From contig OZ023266.1 in NCBI GenBank assembly GCA_964006375.1, positions 16,483,565-16,547,564 of the forward strand: DNA of 64,000 nt, read 5' to 3'. The notes under the pieces are model-generated. The model was given only the letters and a program-made list of their open reading frames with translations. It did not search any database and was not told where the DNA came from. Numbering within the stretch: position 1 is the first letter of the stretch; every line of letters begins with the position of its first letter. Origin of the DNA: Tillus elongatus (lineage: Eukaryota > Arthropoda > Insecta > Coleoptera > Cleridae). Below, piece by piece: positions 1 to 14,400 of the stretch. The position numbers and the translations under genes were made by a program.

Positions 1-970
1 ATTCGACCTGTGCTTCCCTGTTATACCAAGAAAAATATCAAGAACGTGTGCAGTCAAGTCGGCATATCTTCGCCAGAATAGAAAGAGTGATGCGTGAAAC
101 TGGTACTTTGATGAGAAAGCGTGTTCCCTACAATGTGGAACCCCGTGCTAACGAAACCAATGCTCTTGCTCAAGTCAATATAAATTCCAACTTATCCACA
201 ACAGATATTGCGAGAGAATGTGGAATATGCCAGCAGCTAGTGTCAAAGATTCTAAACAAACACAAATACCATCCTTATAAATACACCATAGTGCAAGTAC
301 TTTATGAACCAGATCACGACCGGCGGTTGCAGTTTTGCCAATGATATGCTAGGAAGTTGCAAATACACGATGCTTTCACAGCTAACATATTGTGATCGGA
401 TGAGGGTACATTTACAAATAACGGTTTGTTTAATAGGCAAAATCGTCGTTACTGGAATACAGAGAATCCTCATCTTTTATATGAGTCGCGACATCAGAAT
501 AGGGTGAGTGTAAACGTTTGGTGTGGCCTTTTAGACGATACAGTTATAGGACCATGTTTCATAAGCAATAGGTTGAATAGCAAACGGTACCTTCATCTGT
601 TAACTAATGACCTTATGGAATTCTTTTGCAACAAAGAGCAAACATATGGTTTCAGCAAGACGGTGCACCTGCACGCAATTGCCGAATCGTAAAAGCTTAT
701 CTATACCAGACGTTTGGAGATAGATGTCTAGGCAATAATGGACCCGCTCGCATGCCGTCAAGATCCCCAGATCTAACCCCCATGGACTATTTCTTCGAGT
801 GATATGTCAAAAATTTAGTTTACCTTGAGCATTTTGACAACGAAGAAGAGTTAAAGAATATTATAATAGATAAAATTTGCCCCATATCTCCTGCTATGAT
901 AAGATCAGCAACAGCGAGAGGGTTCGTCAATGCATAAATAACAATGGAAGTTATTTTGAACATCTTCATT
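1..970 (+). pseudogene. Decayed IS630/Tc1/mariner transposase
   Basis: This is a broken transposase of the IS630-Tc1-mariner superfamily, which moves DNA by cut-and-paste with a D,D,D/E active site. Reading 48-344 gives a helix-turn-helix N-terminus (LSTTDIARECGICQQLVSKI). After a stop, 390-640 gives SDEGTFTNNGLFNRQNRRYW and VSVNVWCGL around the first catalytic Asp. A further frame near 660-830 gives GAPARNCRIV and SPDLTPMDYF, the region of the third catalytic residue. At least two in-frame stops and a frameshift separate these blocks, so no functional protein can be made. The 5' end may lie left of the window; no terminal inverted repeat was found. Confidence 0.75.
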
Positions 971-1614
971 AACATTACACACATTTATTATTTAGTAGGA
1001 AGTATTTGTTATGTATTGTTAGTTTGTTTATTCACTAGTTGTAAGTTTCGTTAGCATCTATGGTTAATATGATTTTATTCTGGTAATTAAAATCTTCTGT
1101 ACTGATATTTTGACAAATAACGAATGTTGATAATAAAATGACAAATACCTTCTTGATATTTGCGACCATAATTAGTTTTTTATTTATTTGTACAGTGTTT
1201 ATGAAGAAAAATATGAAGTGTGTTATATCATTCGAAAGGTGAATTTTTTTGCCATCTGAAAAATTTTAAATCTAATATGGCGGCCATAAGAGACAAAAAA
1301 GTTGACTATCGCTGCGCAAAAATTAGAGAAGATACGTCAATTCTGATACCGTCAGTTGATTGTTCATATCAAATTATGCTCGCATAGAAAAAATTAGGAG
1401 CCCATTTTTAATAATAAGGGACTTATTGTAAAATTTTAAAAATTCAATGTTTCAGGATATTTCAGGAACGAATCGACATATTCAAAATTTGTTTTCAGAT
1501 ATTAGATCAGCTAAAATGTATGCAACTTTTTCGTAATTTAATCAACTCTGTATCTCTCAAAAGTTGAAGGGCTGGCTACTATAGCCGTATTACTTTATAG
1601 ATGTATTTTTGCTG

Positions 1615-1675
1615 CAATTAGTATGCCGTACTGAAGAGCTCTAATGAGAGCGAAACCGGTGTGCGGTTCTAATTG
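1615..1675 (+). ncRNA. Family A hammerhead copy with a lost cleavage triplet
   Basis: This has the same core and stems as the copy at 1925-1985, but the triplet before the cleavage point (1659-1661) reads GUG instead of GUC. Position 17 must not be G in known hammerheads, so this copy is predicted to be inactive. Stem I still pairs, with one extra wobble. Confidence 0.6.
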
Positions 1676-1924
1676 TTGCGAGAATGCATCTAGCCTTACA
1701 TACTTTGTCCCTATATTAGGGTAGAAATAGGCCAGGGCTAACAATTTACTAAACTGTTAGTTAGTTGTATACCGTCTCTATTTTTTTAACACTTTATGTT
1801 ATTTGGAGCTGGCATGACAAAGTACTACTTGGTTCCGCAACTAGGTGGCGGCACGTCCACGACTCACTTAGTATTGAAGGGCTGGCCACTATAGCCGTAT
1901 TACTTTATAGGTGTATTTTTGCTG

Positions 1925-1985
1925 CAATTAGTATGCCGTACTGAAGAGCTCTAATGAGAGCGAAACCGGTCTACGGTTCTAATTG
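1925..1985 (+). ncRNA. Predicted type I hammerhead ribozyme (family A, all core bases present)
   Basis: The core is CTGAAGA (1941-1947) and GAAAC (1962-1966), matching the hammerhead rule CUGANGA...GAAA. Stem II is GCTCT/AGAGC with an AATG loop (1948-1961). Inner stem I pairs GCCGTA (1935-1940) with TACGGT (1972-1977). Beyond a small internal loop, outer stem I pairs CAATTAG (1925-1931) with CTAATTG (1979-1985). Stem III is only two pairs closed by CG, followed by the GUC triplet 1969-1971; cleavage is predicted after 1971. Such a tiny stem III is known from animal and Penelope hammerheads, which are thought to work as dimers. This was folded by eye; activity is inferred. Confidence 0.72.
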
Positions 1986-2074
1986 TTGCGAGAATGCATC
2001 TAGCCTTACATGTCTATACCTTCTTTACATTTACTTATTCACAAGAACCATATAAACATTATTCTCTTTAAGCA

Positions 2075-2228
2075 AAACACTATGAATAAAAACAAAGCAT
2101 TGTTCTGTATTCTTCATATTTCAACGATATTTACTATTCAACCAAAACAATATAAGTAAAAATAAAGCATTGTTCTGTATTCTTTCAATTCTCATGATAT
2201 TTACTATTTAACCCAAAATATCCAACAC
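2075..2228. repeat. Imperfect direct repeat, two units of about 75 bp
   Basis: Two adjacent copies share AAAGCATTGTTCTGTATTCT (starting near 2094 and 2164) and GATATTTACTATT (near 2129 and 2200). No coding potential was seen. Confidence 0.6.
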
Positions 2229-2292
2229 TCATTTAAATTTCTCATTTCTCCACAAAGAGTTTCTATTTTTACTCACTTTTTGCTATTTATAG

Positions 2293-4130
<1,838 letters not shown>

Positions 4131-4529
4131 AAAGGAGTTGGGGTGGAAGGCGAGGATAGAAATGTAGGTAAAAGTGAGAGAACAAAGCGTACGCATTGTG
4201 ACAGCTCCTATCTAAAATGTATTATTCAGTATTTTGCTTGTATTTGAACTGACAGATGTGACACAGTTGTCTATGTAAACAGCCCTGATTTACGTAAACT
4301 TTGAACTCTCATCAAAATTCAGTTTTGGTTGCTCTGAAATGAAATGCGTGAATAATAGCGAACGTGTTTGTATAATCAATCAACGATTTTTCAGGATCAG
4401 TCATAGAATCATTAACGCTTTTGAATTATTTACATCGGCCCATTAATAATTTAAACAGACTGATATTTTGGACGATGTGCCACGTCAGAAAGAAGTAAAA
4501 TAAATATTAGTGAAAAACATAATAATGCT

Positions 4530-4790
4530 TTAAAAAGTCTGGACGCAGCAAGTGGTAGTGAATTTTCATGAAATGTTTTGAATGGCAAATATGTCTTTTT
4601 TCAATGTAAGGCAGGGAATTTGCTATGACCTACATATAGTAGAAACAATGTACCTTATTTCATTAAAATAACTTAATTGTTTGAAAAAGTACAAGAATTT
4701 TCCGAAAATGAAGCTAAAATGTTCCCGAAAAAACTAGTCCCATTTTCCTGGACAACGAACCTCTTCACGCTATTTATACACCTGCTAAAA
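4530..4790 (+). repeat. Left fragment of the dispersed repeat family
   Basis: Starts with GTCTGGACGCAGCAAGTGG (about 4538) and continues with AGTGAATTTTCATG and the TTCCCGAAAAAACT and TTTTCCTGGACAACGAACC blocks shared with other copies. Confidence 0.6.
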
Positions 4791-5430
4791 TATAATTATC
4801 CACAAAAAGCTTTTTTACAAAAAATTTTTTTTTAATGTTTGAATGAAATTTGCAGACAATTTCTTTGACGAGAATTGCCATTTTCTTTGCAAAAATTGGT
4901 TAAACTATTACTTATAAGGATATGTTGTTATTAATTGTGGTTAAGAGATTAAATGCAGTAGAATCACCTTAAGTGTGAGTGTTTCATCGTGCGACGTTGC
5001 CAAATTCGTAACAAAATCATATTTTTTCGTTTTTCAACCCATAACCTAACTTTTTCACTAAGTGTGATACATATTTGTAAAAGCAAAAACAGGGGCTTTT
5101 CAATACCGTGAAAATCCAATATGGCGCCCATATAAAAAAACAAAGTGGGAAATAAAATCTGACTACACAGACGTTTCCTACGTAAAAAGTTGCTATAAGA
5201 AAGTTTTTACATATTTCGGAAACTTTTATAAATAAAGAAAATACAGGGTATTTTCGAAAATGCGCCATTTTTGTTTTTTTCAAATATCGTAAAAACCAAA
5301 AGAGATAAAATCGTAAACTAAACGGCATTCAATTACAAACAGAATTGTCTAAAAGTTCCCCCATTTAACCGCTTTCCTATCTCTAACAGTTTCGGAGATC
5401 GCGATACATGCGTCACCAATTTCGGGCACA

Positions 5431-5658
<228 letters not shown>

Positions 5659-6153
5659 ATATAATTTTCTGTGTCATATTTAAAGTGAAAGCTTTTCTAT
5701 TACTAATATTTACTAATAAGTCAATAGAAATTTTATTCAATATACTTATGAATGCAAAGTTCTTTTTATCTACCTGATTGCAGATAAAATTTACCTGTTA
5801 TTCCTTATCTTACCTTTCCTCGGCTATGTACTATATCATCTCAAGGAGTTCTTGGCTTATTAGGATTCAAAATTCTTGACACAAATTCCACTGATACGAA
5901 AAATACATATATAAATGTAAAAAATCTGTATATATTCTTTTCTCATGCAACCCCCTCTGGTAGTCAAAATATTATTTAAGTTATATTTATTCCCTCTTTA
6001 TAGATTCCCTTACTTGAATTTATCTACTATCGACTATTTATCCAGGCTATAAAAAACTCTTTATGTTAAACAACTCGATATTTAATTTTTAAGAAAAGAT
6101 ATAAATGTTCCCAATTTATAATTATTTTATAATCCATAATCTAATACGGATCC

Positions 6154-6156
<3 letters not shown>

Positions 6157-6210
<54 letters not shown>

Positions 6211-7005
6211 TCAAATGCAAAAGTCGTCATCTCCTTATATTAGTTAATTTTTTCTACGAAAATTCACTAAAATTCTTCATAAACGTAACGTTCAATTACT
6301 TCATTAAATTTGTAGTTACTTTTTTAGGAACTGAAGTTTAATATTCAGTATAAACATATGAACGCATCCATATATATCTGTTTGGCCATAGAGTAATAGT
6401 TGTTTTACATTGACAGATTAATATATTAACCTTCAGCTCCAACCTGGCACTGGGAATCCGACTGTCTAATTAGAACATTGTTTAATCTATTGGTAACACA
6501 TATTATACATATATTTTATCTTTTGGCTCTCCTTCTTTATATGAACTTTAATTATGCCAAATCTCGCACTGCTCCGTGCGCGCAATATGCTTAAAAAGAA
6601 GTACAAAGTTTTTTATTCATTTATTAATATGTGGAATAAACCCTATAACTGAAACTACTGCCAAAACATCAGAGAAACGATCTATTTGAAATTCATTTGC
6701 TGCAAATATTTGAGTAAAATGAAGGACAATGACGGCTGAAGCTGAAGCTTAAGGCTTTACAGAACACACTTCTTACGACATTTCTTCTAGATAGCCCGTA
6801 TTAGTTTCAGGTTCATTATCTAGAACATGTCAGTTTTTACGTTTCGCATCGTGACTTTGACGTTTTAAGAAGAAAAACTATAATGCTTATAACTTTTTTT
6901 TGTTTTACGTAAAGATACAAATTTTAGTACATGGTTTGCCTTTTTTGACGCAAACCCGCGTACCAAATTTGGTTGCCATAGCTTCGTTATTTCCGGGGAT
7001 ATAAA
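6157..7005 (+). repeat. Dispersed repeat family copy with a (TA)n array (6157-6207)
   Basis: The short TA array is followed by the 3' hairpin block (TTTTTTCTACGAAAATTCAC). From about 6620 a second copy runs through GAAGGACAATGACGGCTGA and CCGCGTACCAAATTTGGTT and is cut off near 7005 by a LINE insertion. Both blocks also occur in the 3230-3860 copy. Confidence 0.6.
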
Positions 7006-7650
7006 AACTGGGCAGAATGAGCTCACCCTCATCTGGGTGCCGGGTCACTCGGGGGTCAAAAGCAATGAAGAAGCTAACAGTCTCGCGAAGAGAGGGTCAG
7101 CAGAACCATTTAGGGGACCAGAACCGGCTCTGGGCGTGACAAAGAGCACTGCCAGGGGAGCCATTAGGTCCTGGGTCAGAAACCAACACAAGGTGTATTG
7201 GGCAGACTGTCCAGGGCTCAGACATGGGAAGTCAATAATTGACGAACCCAGTTCAAAGAGAGCTGTGGAGCTGCTAAATCTTAACAGAGGACAGCTCAGA
7301 AACATAACAGGTCTCTTGACGGGACACATGGCCGTCAAGAAACACCTGCATAAAATAGGGCGGTTCGTGGGGGACCTTGCATGCAGACTCTGCGGCGAGG
7401 GGGAGGAATCAGCCCAGCACATCTTGTGCGAGTGTAAAGCTCTGGACTCCAAAATACAACTGATCTACGGTCAGTCTAGACCGGAGACAGAGCAATATAA
7501 AACTTCACCCTACCAATCGCTGTGCAGACTAGTTCAAGGCACAGTGATTTTGGAATGGGTGGAGTAAGACTAAGGGCATGCACAATCAACCAAAGGTTGC
7601 AGTGCTATCGGGGCGGCAAGGCTGCAGACGAGCCCTGAGGAAAAAAAACA
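7005..7650 (+). mobile_element. 5'-truncated LINE: RNase H tail plus 3' UTR
   Basis: The reading frame 7037-7567 starts inside a ribonuclease H domain (GHSGVKSNEEANSLAKRG) and ends with a Cys/His zinc-binding tail (CRLCGEGEESAQHILCECK), the usual C-terminus of RNase H-bearing LINEs of the I/R1/LOA type. The 3' UTR has the conserved block CCAAAGGTTGCAGTGCTATC and GACGAGCCCTGAGG, followed by a short A run. The APE endonuclease and reverse transcriptase are missing, as expected for a 5'-truncated insertion. A second, longer copy lies at 48520-49685 on the other strand, and two solo 3' tails lie at 33178 and 34677. Confidence 0.8.
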
Positions 7651-7659
7651 GGAGGGCAA

Positions 7660-9150
7660 ATTCAACGGTTTTCTACGTACATACACTGTTCTTGGCGGAG
7701 AATCGAATTTTTGAAAAAAGACACCATTGCGTTATACATTTATAACTTGACACCGGCCCTCAAAAATGAGGGAGAGGGATAAATGTCAAAAATATTTAAA
7801 AATATGTCCCCCAGCATACTTATCACCTCACCAAATGTTTAGTGAAATACTCCAAGCGGTTTTTCAGATATCTGATTGTAACAGTTTAAAATCCTCACCC
7901 TGTATAATAACAGCGATTTTACGCCACTTCGAAAGGGTGGAGCGTTTAAGAAATTATTTTACTCAAACAAAATGTCATCGCAGTCATGAATATTACCCAT
8001 ATTAAAGAATTGGCAGATATACAGGCTGTAAAAGAAAAATCATATAGTAGTGACATTGAAGAATCAAGTCAACAACAAATCAACCACAATTACAACACAT
8101 AAAAAACATAAACAGCAGACAATAAAGAGAACCTAAGTAGAGTAAATAAGTTTAGATTGAACCGCCTCTCAAATTAAACCACCTACATTTTTCTAACTTT
8201 TTAAATTTAAATCGTTAGTGCATCTGTGTAAAGCAACTTAACCCGGCAATCTTATCGAACTACCCTTAGTTGTTCATCTCTTAATTGAGAAAAAAAATCC
8301 GAGGAAGGCTATAGATTTATCAACTTGGGATCGACAAGAAATTGAAGAAAAGTAAAAGATCCTTTCTACACGCCACTGGAATTTCTAGGGTAGTCAATTC
8401 GCTTTTCTAATTTGCTCCTAGAATTTAGGAAACCATTTTCTAAACATGTATTTTCCTGCGACAAAACAGCAATAAAATTTGTAATAAATTTATTAACAGA
8501 AATGTAAATATGATAATGTATAACAACCAGCATCTAAAATGTAGTAATATGAATTATTATTCTGTCCAAAAGAATGAAAATAGCCATAAAAAGTCCGGAA
8601 CTCAATTTTACAAGTTAGTGATGCGAATGAACCACTTTGTACAATGAATCGAACACAAATGAATGCGTTCATTTCCTCGTAAAGCAATAAAATGTCAACG
8701 AAATTCGTGTGAGCTTACTGTAAAAAAAATCCGCGAGACCCAATTATTCAAAAGTCGTTGGTATTTTTAATTTTCCGTCAGCTGAACAAATAATGGCAAA
8801 GAAAACGGATTATGCTCTCGATTTAACATCTTGTCGCACATTTTAAATAAAAGGATGGCCTAATACGGAATACATGATATACCCGCACACACCCAGCCAC
8901 GCGCGCGTAGGCTTCTTCACGTAATAATTCATAAATACTAAAACATCTAGTTCAAGACAGTACAAGGGGTACCTCCTGTTATAGAATAAAGCATTTCAAG
9001 GAGCATTAAAATACTAAATATATCTATGCAAACTCGTCCAAGGATTGCCTTGTGTTTGTCCTATTTATATCAAATTCTTCTTTGATGGAGTTTTTAATAG
9101 TCACTATGAGGAGAAGTATCCATGACGATTATTCTGGTTTTGCTCAAATT
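7660..9150. other. No gene recognised
   Basis: AT-rich, non-repetitive sequence. A CACCCTGTATA end near 7897-7907 looks like one terminal repeat of a mariner-type MITE, but no partner end was found. The short ORF at 7766-8005 resembles nothing recognised. Confidence 0.5.
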
Positions 9151-9683
9151 ATCTAAACCCTAAAATGATATTCTGCTTCTGTATCCTAGATTCTGTTATA
9201 TATTTTTTATTATGTATTCTTAATCTTACGTTGTGTGTTTTATATTATGTATGTCTTCTATGTTTTGCGTATTAGACGCTGTTTCTATAATTCTGTATTC
9301 TGAATTATCAAATCTGTATTCTGCACTTTTTATTTGGATTCTGCATCATATTTTCGTGTTCTGCATTGCTTATTCTATATTCCTTGTTCTGTTTTGCGCT
9401 TTATATTTGTCTTCAATTTTGTATTAGTTATTATGGTATCTACACACAATTCCTTAGTATCCTACATGTATTTTGTATTCCTTATTTATGTGTGCTGTCT
9501 TCTTAATTCTGTAATTTGCATTTCACAATTTGCGTTCTTTGTTCTGTAATGTGTATTTCACGTTCTGTAATATAATTTTTTTATTCTATATTCTGTAGTC
9601 GCTGTTCTGTTTTCTTGTAAACCGTATTGCATAATATGTATTTTATATTCTCTATTATCTATTTTTTATTCGTTTTCCACGCT
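9150..9683. repeat. Degenerate flank of the heptamer satellite
   Basis: Loose copies of TTCTGTAT/TTCTATAT words with no fixed period. They merge into the perfect heptamer array that starts at 9684. Confidence 0.6.
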
Positions 9684-11270
9684 CTTGTATTTTGTATTTT
9701 GTATTTTGTATTTTGTATTTTGTATTTTGTATTTTGTATTTTGTATTTTGTATTTTGTATTTTGTATTTTGTATTTTGTATTTTGTATTTTGTATTTTGT
9801 ATTTTGTATTTTGTATTTTGTATTTTGTATTTTGTATTTTGTATTTTGTATTTTGTATTTTGTATTTTGTATTTTGTATTTTGTATTTTGTATTTTGTAT
9901 TTTGTATTTTGTATTTTGTATTTTGTATTTTGTATTTTGTATTTTGTATTTTGTATTTTGTATTTTGTATTTTGTATTTTGTATTTTGTATTTTGTATTT
10001 TGTATTTTGTATTTTGTATTTTGTATTTTGTATTTTGTATTTTGTATTTTGTATTTTGTATTTTGTATTTTGTATTTTGTATTTTGTATTTTGTATTTTG
10101 TATTTTGTATTTTGTATTTTGTATTTTGTATTTTGTATTTTGTATTTTGTATTTTGTATTTTGTATTTTGTATTTTGTATTTTGTATTTTGTATTTTGTA
10201 TTTTGTATTTTGTATTTTGTATTTTGTATTTTGTATTTTGTATTTTGTATTTTGTATTTTGTATTTTGTATTTTGTATTTTGTATTTTGTATTTTGTATT
10301 TTGTATTTTGTATTTTGTATTTTGTATTTTGTATTTTGTATTTTGTATTTTGTATTTTGTATTTTGTATTTTGTATTTTGTATTTTGTATTTTGTATTTT
10401 GTATTTTGTATTTTGTATTTTGTATTTTGTATTTTGTATTTTGTATTTTGTATTTTGTATTTTGTATTTTGTATTTTGTATTTTGTATTTTGTATTTTGC
10501 ATTTTGCATTTTGCATTTTGCATTTTGCATTTTGCATTTTGCATTTTGCATTTTGCATTTTGCATTTTGCATTTTGCATTTTGCATTTTGCATTTTGCAT
10601 TTTGCATTTTGCATTTTGCATTTTGCATTTTGCATTTTGCATTTTGCATTTTGCATTTTGCATTTTGCATTTTGCATTTTGTATTTTGTATTTCGTATTT
10701 CGTATTTCGTATTTCGTATTTCGTATTTCGTATTTCGTATTTCGTATTTCGTATTTCGTATTTCGTATTTCGTATTTCGTATTTCGTATTTCGTATTTCG
10801 TATTTCGTATTTCGTATTTCGTATTTCGTATTTCGTATTTCGTATTTCGTATTTCGTATTTCGTATTTCGTATTTCGTATTTCGTATTTCGTATTTCGTA
10901 TTTCGTATTTCGTATTTCGTATTTCGTATTTCGTATTTCGTATTTCGTATTTCGTATTTCGTATTTCGTATTTCGTATTTCGTATTTCGTATTTCGTATT
11001 TCGTATTTCGTATTTCGTATTTCGTATTTCGTATTTCGTATTTCGTATTTCGTATTTCGTATTTCGTATTTCGTATTTCGTATTTCGTATTTCGTATTTC
11101 GTATTTCGTATTTCGTATTTCGTATTTCGTATTTCGTATTTCGTATTTCGTATTTCGTATTTCGTATTTCGTATTTCGTATTTCGTATTTCGTATTTCGT
11201 ATTTCGTATTTCGTATTTCGTATTTCGTATTTCGTATTTCGTATTTCGTATTTCGTATTTTGTATTTTGT
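9684..11270. repeat. Heptanucleotide satellite in three homogeneous blocks
   Basis: A perfect 7-bp tandem array in three blocks: TTTTGTA (about 116 copies, to 10493), TTTTGCA (26 copies, 10500-10675) and TTTCGTA (81 copies, 10694-11254), closed by two more TTTTGTA units. Block borders are sharp, with one or two units of the first type between blocks 2 and 3. Because 7 is not a multiple of 3 and none of the three words creates stops, long open frames appear on both strands; they are an artefact. The third block has a CpG every 7 bp. Confidence 0.97.
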
Positions 11271-11710
11271 ATTTATATGTATCCATCCCATAACTAACCG
11301 ATTTCGATTAAACTTGGCAAGTGACGTTCTTTAATAGTTTTGAATGAATTCGTTAGCCAGGAAAATCCGACAGGGTTTTCCGGGAAAATTTTAAGTTTTC
11401 TTTCGAAAAAAAATTTTTTAATGAAATTTACTATATGCGTTACCTTGGGAGAGACCTTACTACGTACCAAAATTCAACTTTCTAAGTTTATAGAAAATTT
11501 AGTTATTCAAATTTTGAATTTTCTTTCGAAAAAAATTGTTTCCTCCGAATATTACAAAGTTATTTTAATCAAATTTGGTGTATATCTTGTCTTAGGAAAC
11601 CCCTTACTACATACCAAAATTAAACTTTCTAAGCTTATAGAAATTTGAGTTATTCAAGTTTGAAACATTTAATAAAAATTCACTACCATAGCGCACTTGC
11701 TACGTCCCGA
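11271..11710 (-). repeat. Dispersed repeat family copy next to the heptamer array
   Basis: Read on the minus strand: AGTTCGGGACGTAGCAAGTG, TAGTGAATTTTTATT, ACCAAATTTGATTAAAATAA, the CCCGGAAAACCCTG block and ACTATTAAAGAACGTCACTT. The sequence between this copy and the heptamer array (ATATGTATCCATCCCATAAC) corresponds to the edge of the microsatellite seat in other copies. Confidence 0.65.
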
Positions 11711-12030
11711 ACTTTTATATATATTACGCATTCGCTACTTCGTATTCTCTATTCTCTGTGCAGTACTCTTTATCCTGTATTTTATATTCTGTAGTTTGCT
11801 TTCTGTATTGTAGATCCTGTATTTCTTATGTTTATCCCATACTCCATGTTAAATAGTATGTATTTTGTATCGATATTCCGTATTCTCTATTTTATGTTAT
11901 GTATTTTGTATTCTGTATTTTGAATTATGTATTCTGAAATCTTATTCTATATTCTTTATTCTGTAACTTATGTTTTATATTTAGTATTTTCCATTTTGTA
12001 CCCTATATTTTGTATTATATAATATATACC
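11711..12030. repeat. Right degenerate flank of the heptamer satellite
   Basis: Decayed words such as GTATTTTGTATTCTGTATTT, TTCTGTAT and TTCTCTATT, similar to the left flank (9150-9683) but separated from the pure array by a dispersed-repeat copy. Confidence 0.5.
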
Positions 12031-13270
<1,240 letters not shown>

Positions 13271-13282
13271 ATGAAGCCAATA

Positions 13283-14400
13283 TATATATATACTCAATAA
13301 CACACTCCAATGGACAGCAAATTTCCTCTCCAACCGGAGCATTTCTGTTGTCGTGGATGGCCATTCCTCTAAAATGTATCCAGCAGAAGTCCCTCATTTC
13401 GTCGAGGCCATACCATCTTTTTTTACCACCACCACCAGGAGTCCCTCAAGGTTCAGCTTTAGCCACTACTTTGTTTCTTCTCCACATCAATGACCTCGAC
13501 TCTAGCACATCCAACCCAGTTCATAGCTACGCGGACGACAGCACCCTCCAATCAAATATACAATATTCTAAGCCTGTCTCTTTAGCCCAATTAGATGAGG
13601 ATCAGAGACTCATGCGGGGTTCTGTCTCTCTGGATCTCCAAAGAATAGTAGACTGGGGAAGTAGAAATATTGTACAATTCAACTCCACCAAATCTAAGTC
13701 TTGCTTTCTATCTCATAAGAGATACACCAGCCCTAGACCCATCACAATGAACAATCAAGTTATTCAAAGTAATGAGTCATTTTCACTTGTTGGCATCTCT
13801 GTGGATCAAAATCTCAATTGGCACCAACATGTCACATCAACTGCAGAAGCGGCTGCTAAGAAATTAGGTTTCCTGTTCCGGGCTCGCAAATACTTTTCAC
13901 CAGCTAATCTCTATACCTTATATACTTCACAAATAAGGCCACACCTCGAATACTGCTCCCACATTTGGGGTGCCGCTGCCGCTTCTACACTCGCTATCCT
14001 GCACTCCATTCAGAGGAGAGCTATACGTCTCATCGGTGACCCTACCCTCACCTAAAGGCTGCCATCCCTTGCCCACCGACGTGCCGTGGGTGAACTGTCT
14101 CTTTTATAGATATCTGCACGGGCACTGTTGAGATGAGCTTTCTTCCATAGTTTCTCCACCTGCTGCCCGCAACAGATCTACCAGGGGAACAGGGCGAATG
14201 CACCATTTTACTGTCCAGGTCACCAGACATAGAGCATCTTGTTACCCCCGCTCTTTTGTCCCGAGGACTTCCAAGTTGTGGAATTCCTTGCCGGCACATG
14301 ACCTTCAAGTCCAGAATTAACAAGTTGCCTCCTTGTCGACACCCACAGTACGATAGTTATTAGGGCTGTAAGCCCTCGTGGTGTGTTGTTGCAATATAAA
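13283..14400 (+). mobile_element. CR1/jockey-like LINE, RT to C-terminus, frameshifted
   Basis: A non-LTR retrotransposon fragment. 13290-13380 in one frame gives NFLSNRSISVVVDGHSSKMY, just upstream of the RT palm. A frameshift near 13390-13430 then leads into 13430-14055: GVPQGSALATTLFLLHINDL, the catalytic YADD near 13533, and the thumb (LVGISVDQNLNWHQHV, YTSQIRPHLEYCSHIWGAAA). After a stop the C-terminal motif PRTSKLWNSLPA appears near 14260 in another frame. Endonuclease and N-terminus are absent. It cannot be autonomous as it stands. Confidence 0.8.

Larger units (their letters stand above)
1564..2011 (+). repeat. Retrozyme-like hammerhead repeat array (family A), about 1.4 units
   Basis: Two copies of a repeat start with TTGAAGGGCTGG at 1564 and 1874, giving a period of 310 bp. 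Each copy carries a hammerhead ribozyme motif around CTGAAGA...GAAAC. The distance between the two predicted cleavage points (after 1661 and after 1971) is also 310. The same family recurs at 16913-17845. A short tandem repeat bounded by self-cleaving motifs matches the layout reported for retrozymes and ribozyme satellites in animals. No ORF is present. No clear target-site duplication was found at this locus. Confidence 0.75.

Noticed and set aside
1925..1985. Alternative fold using the GUU triplet at 1976-1978 as the cleavage site
   Set aside because: It leaves stem I unpaired next to the core. The fold with GUC at 1969-1971 pairs all six adjacent bases of stem I.
7766..8005. Small 79-codon ORF as a gene
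   Set aside because: No domain, no splice context, and it overlaps a mariner-like terminal sequence.
9684..11270. Telomeric repeat or chromosome end
   Set aside because: The words are not the arthropod TTAGG type, and unique and repeat DNA continues on both sides.
9627..11334. Open frames of more than 500 codons on both strands
   Set aside because: They come from a 7-bp tandem repeat without stop codons in any frame; the predicted peptides are pure 7-residue periodic sequence.
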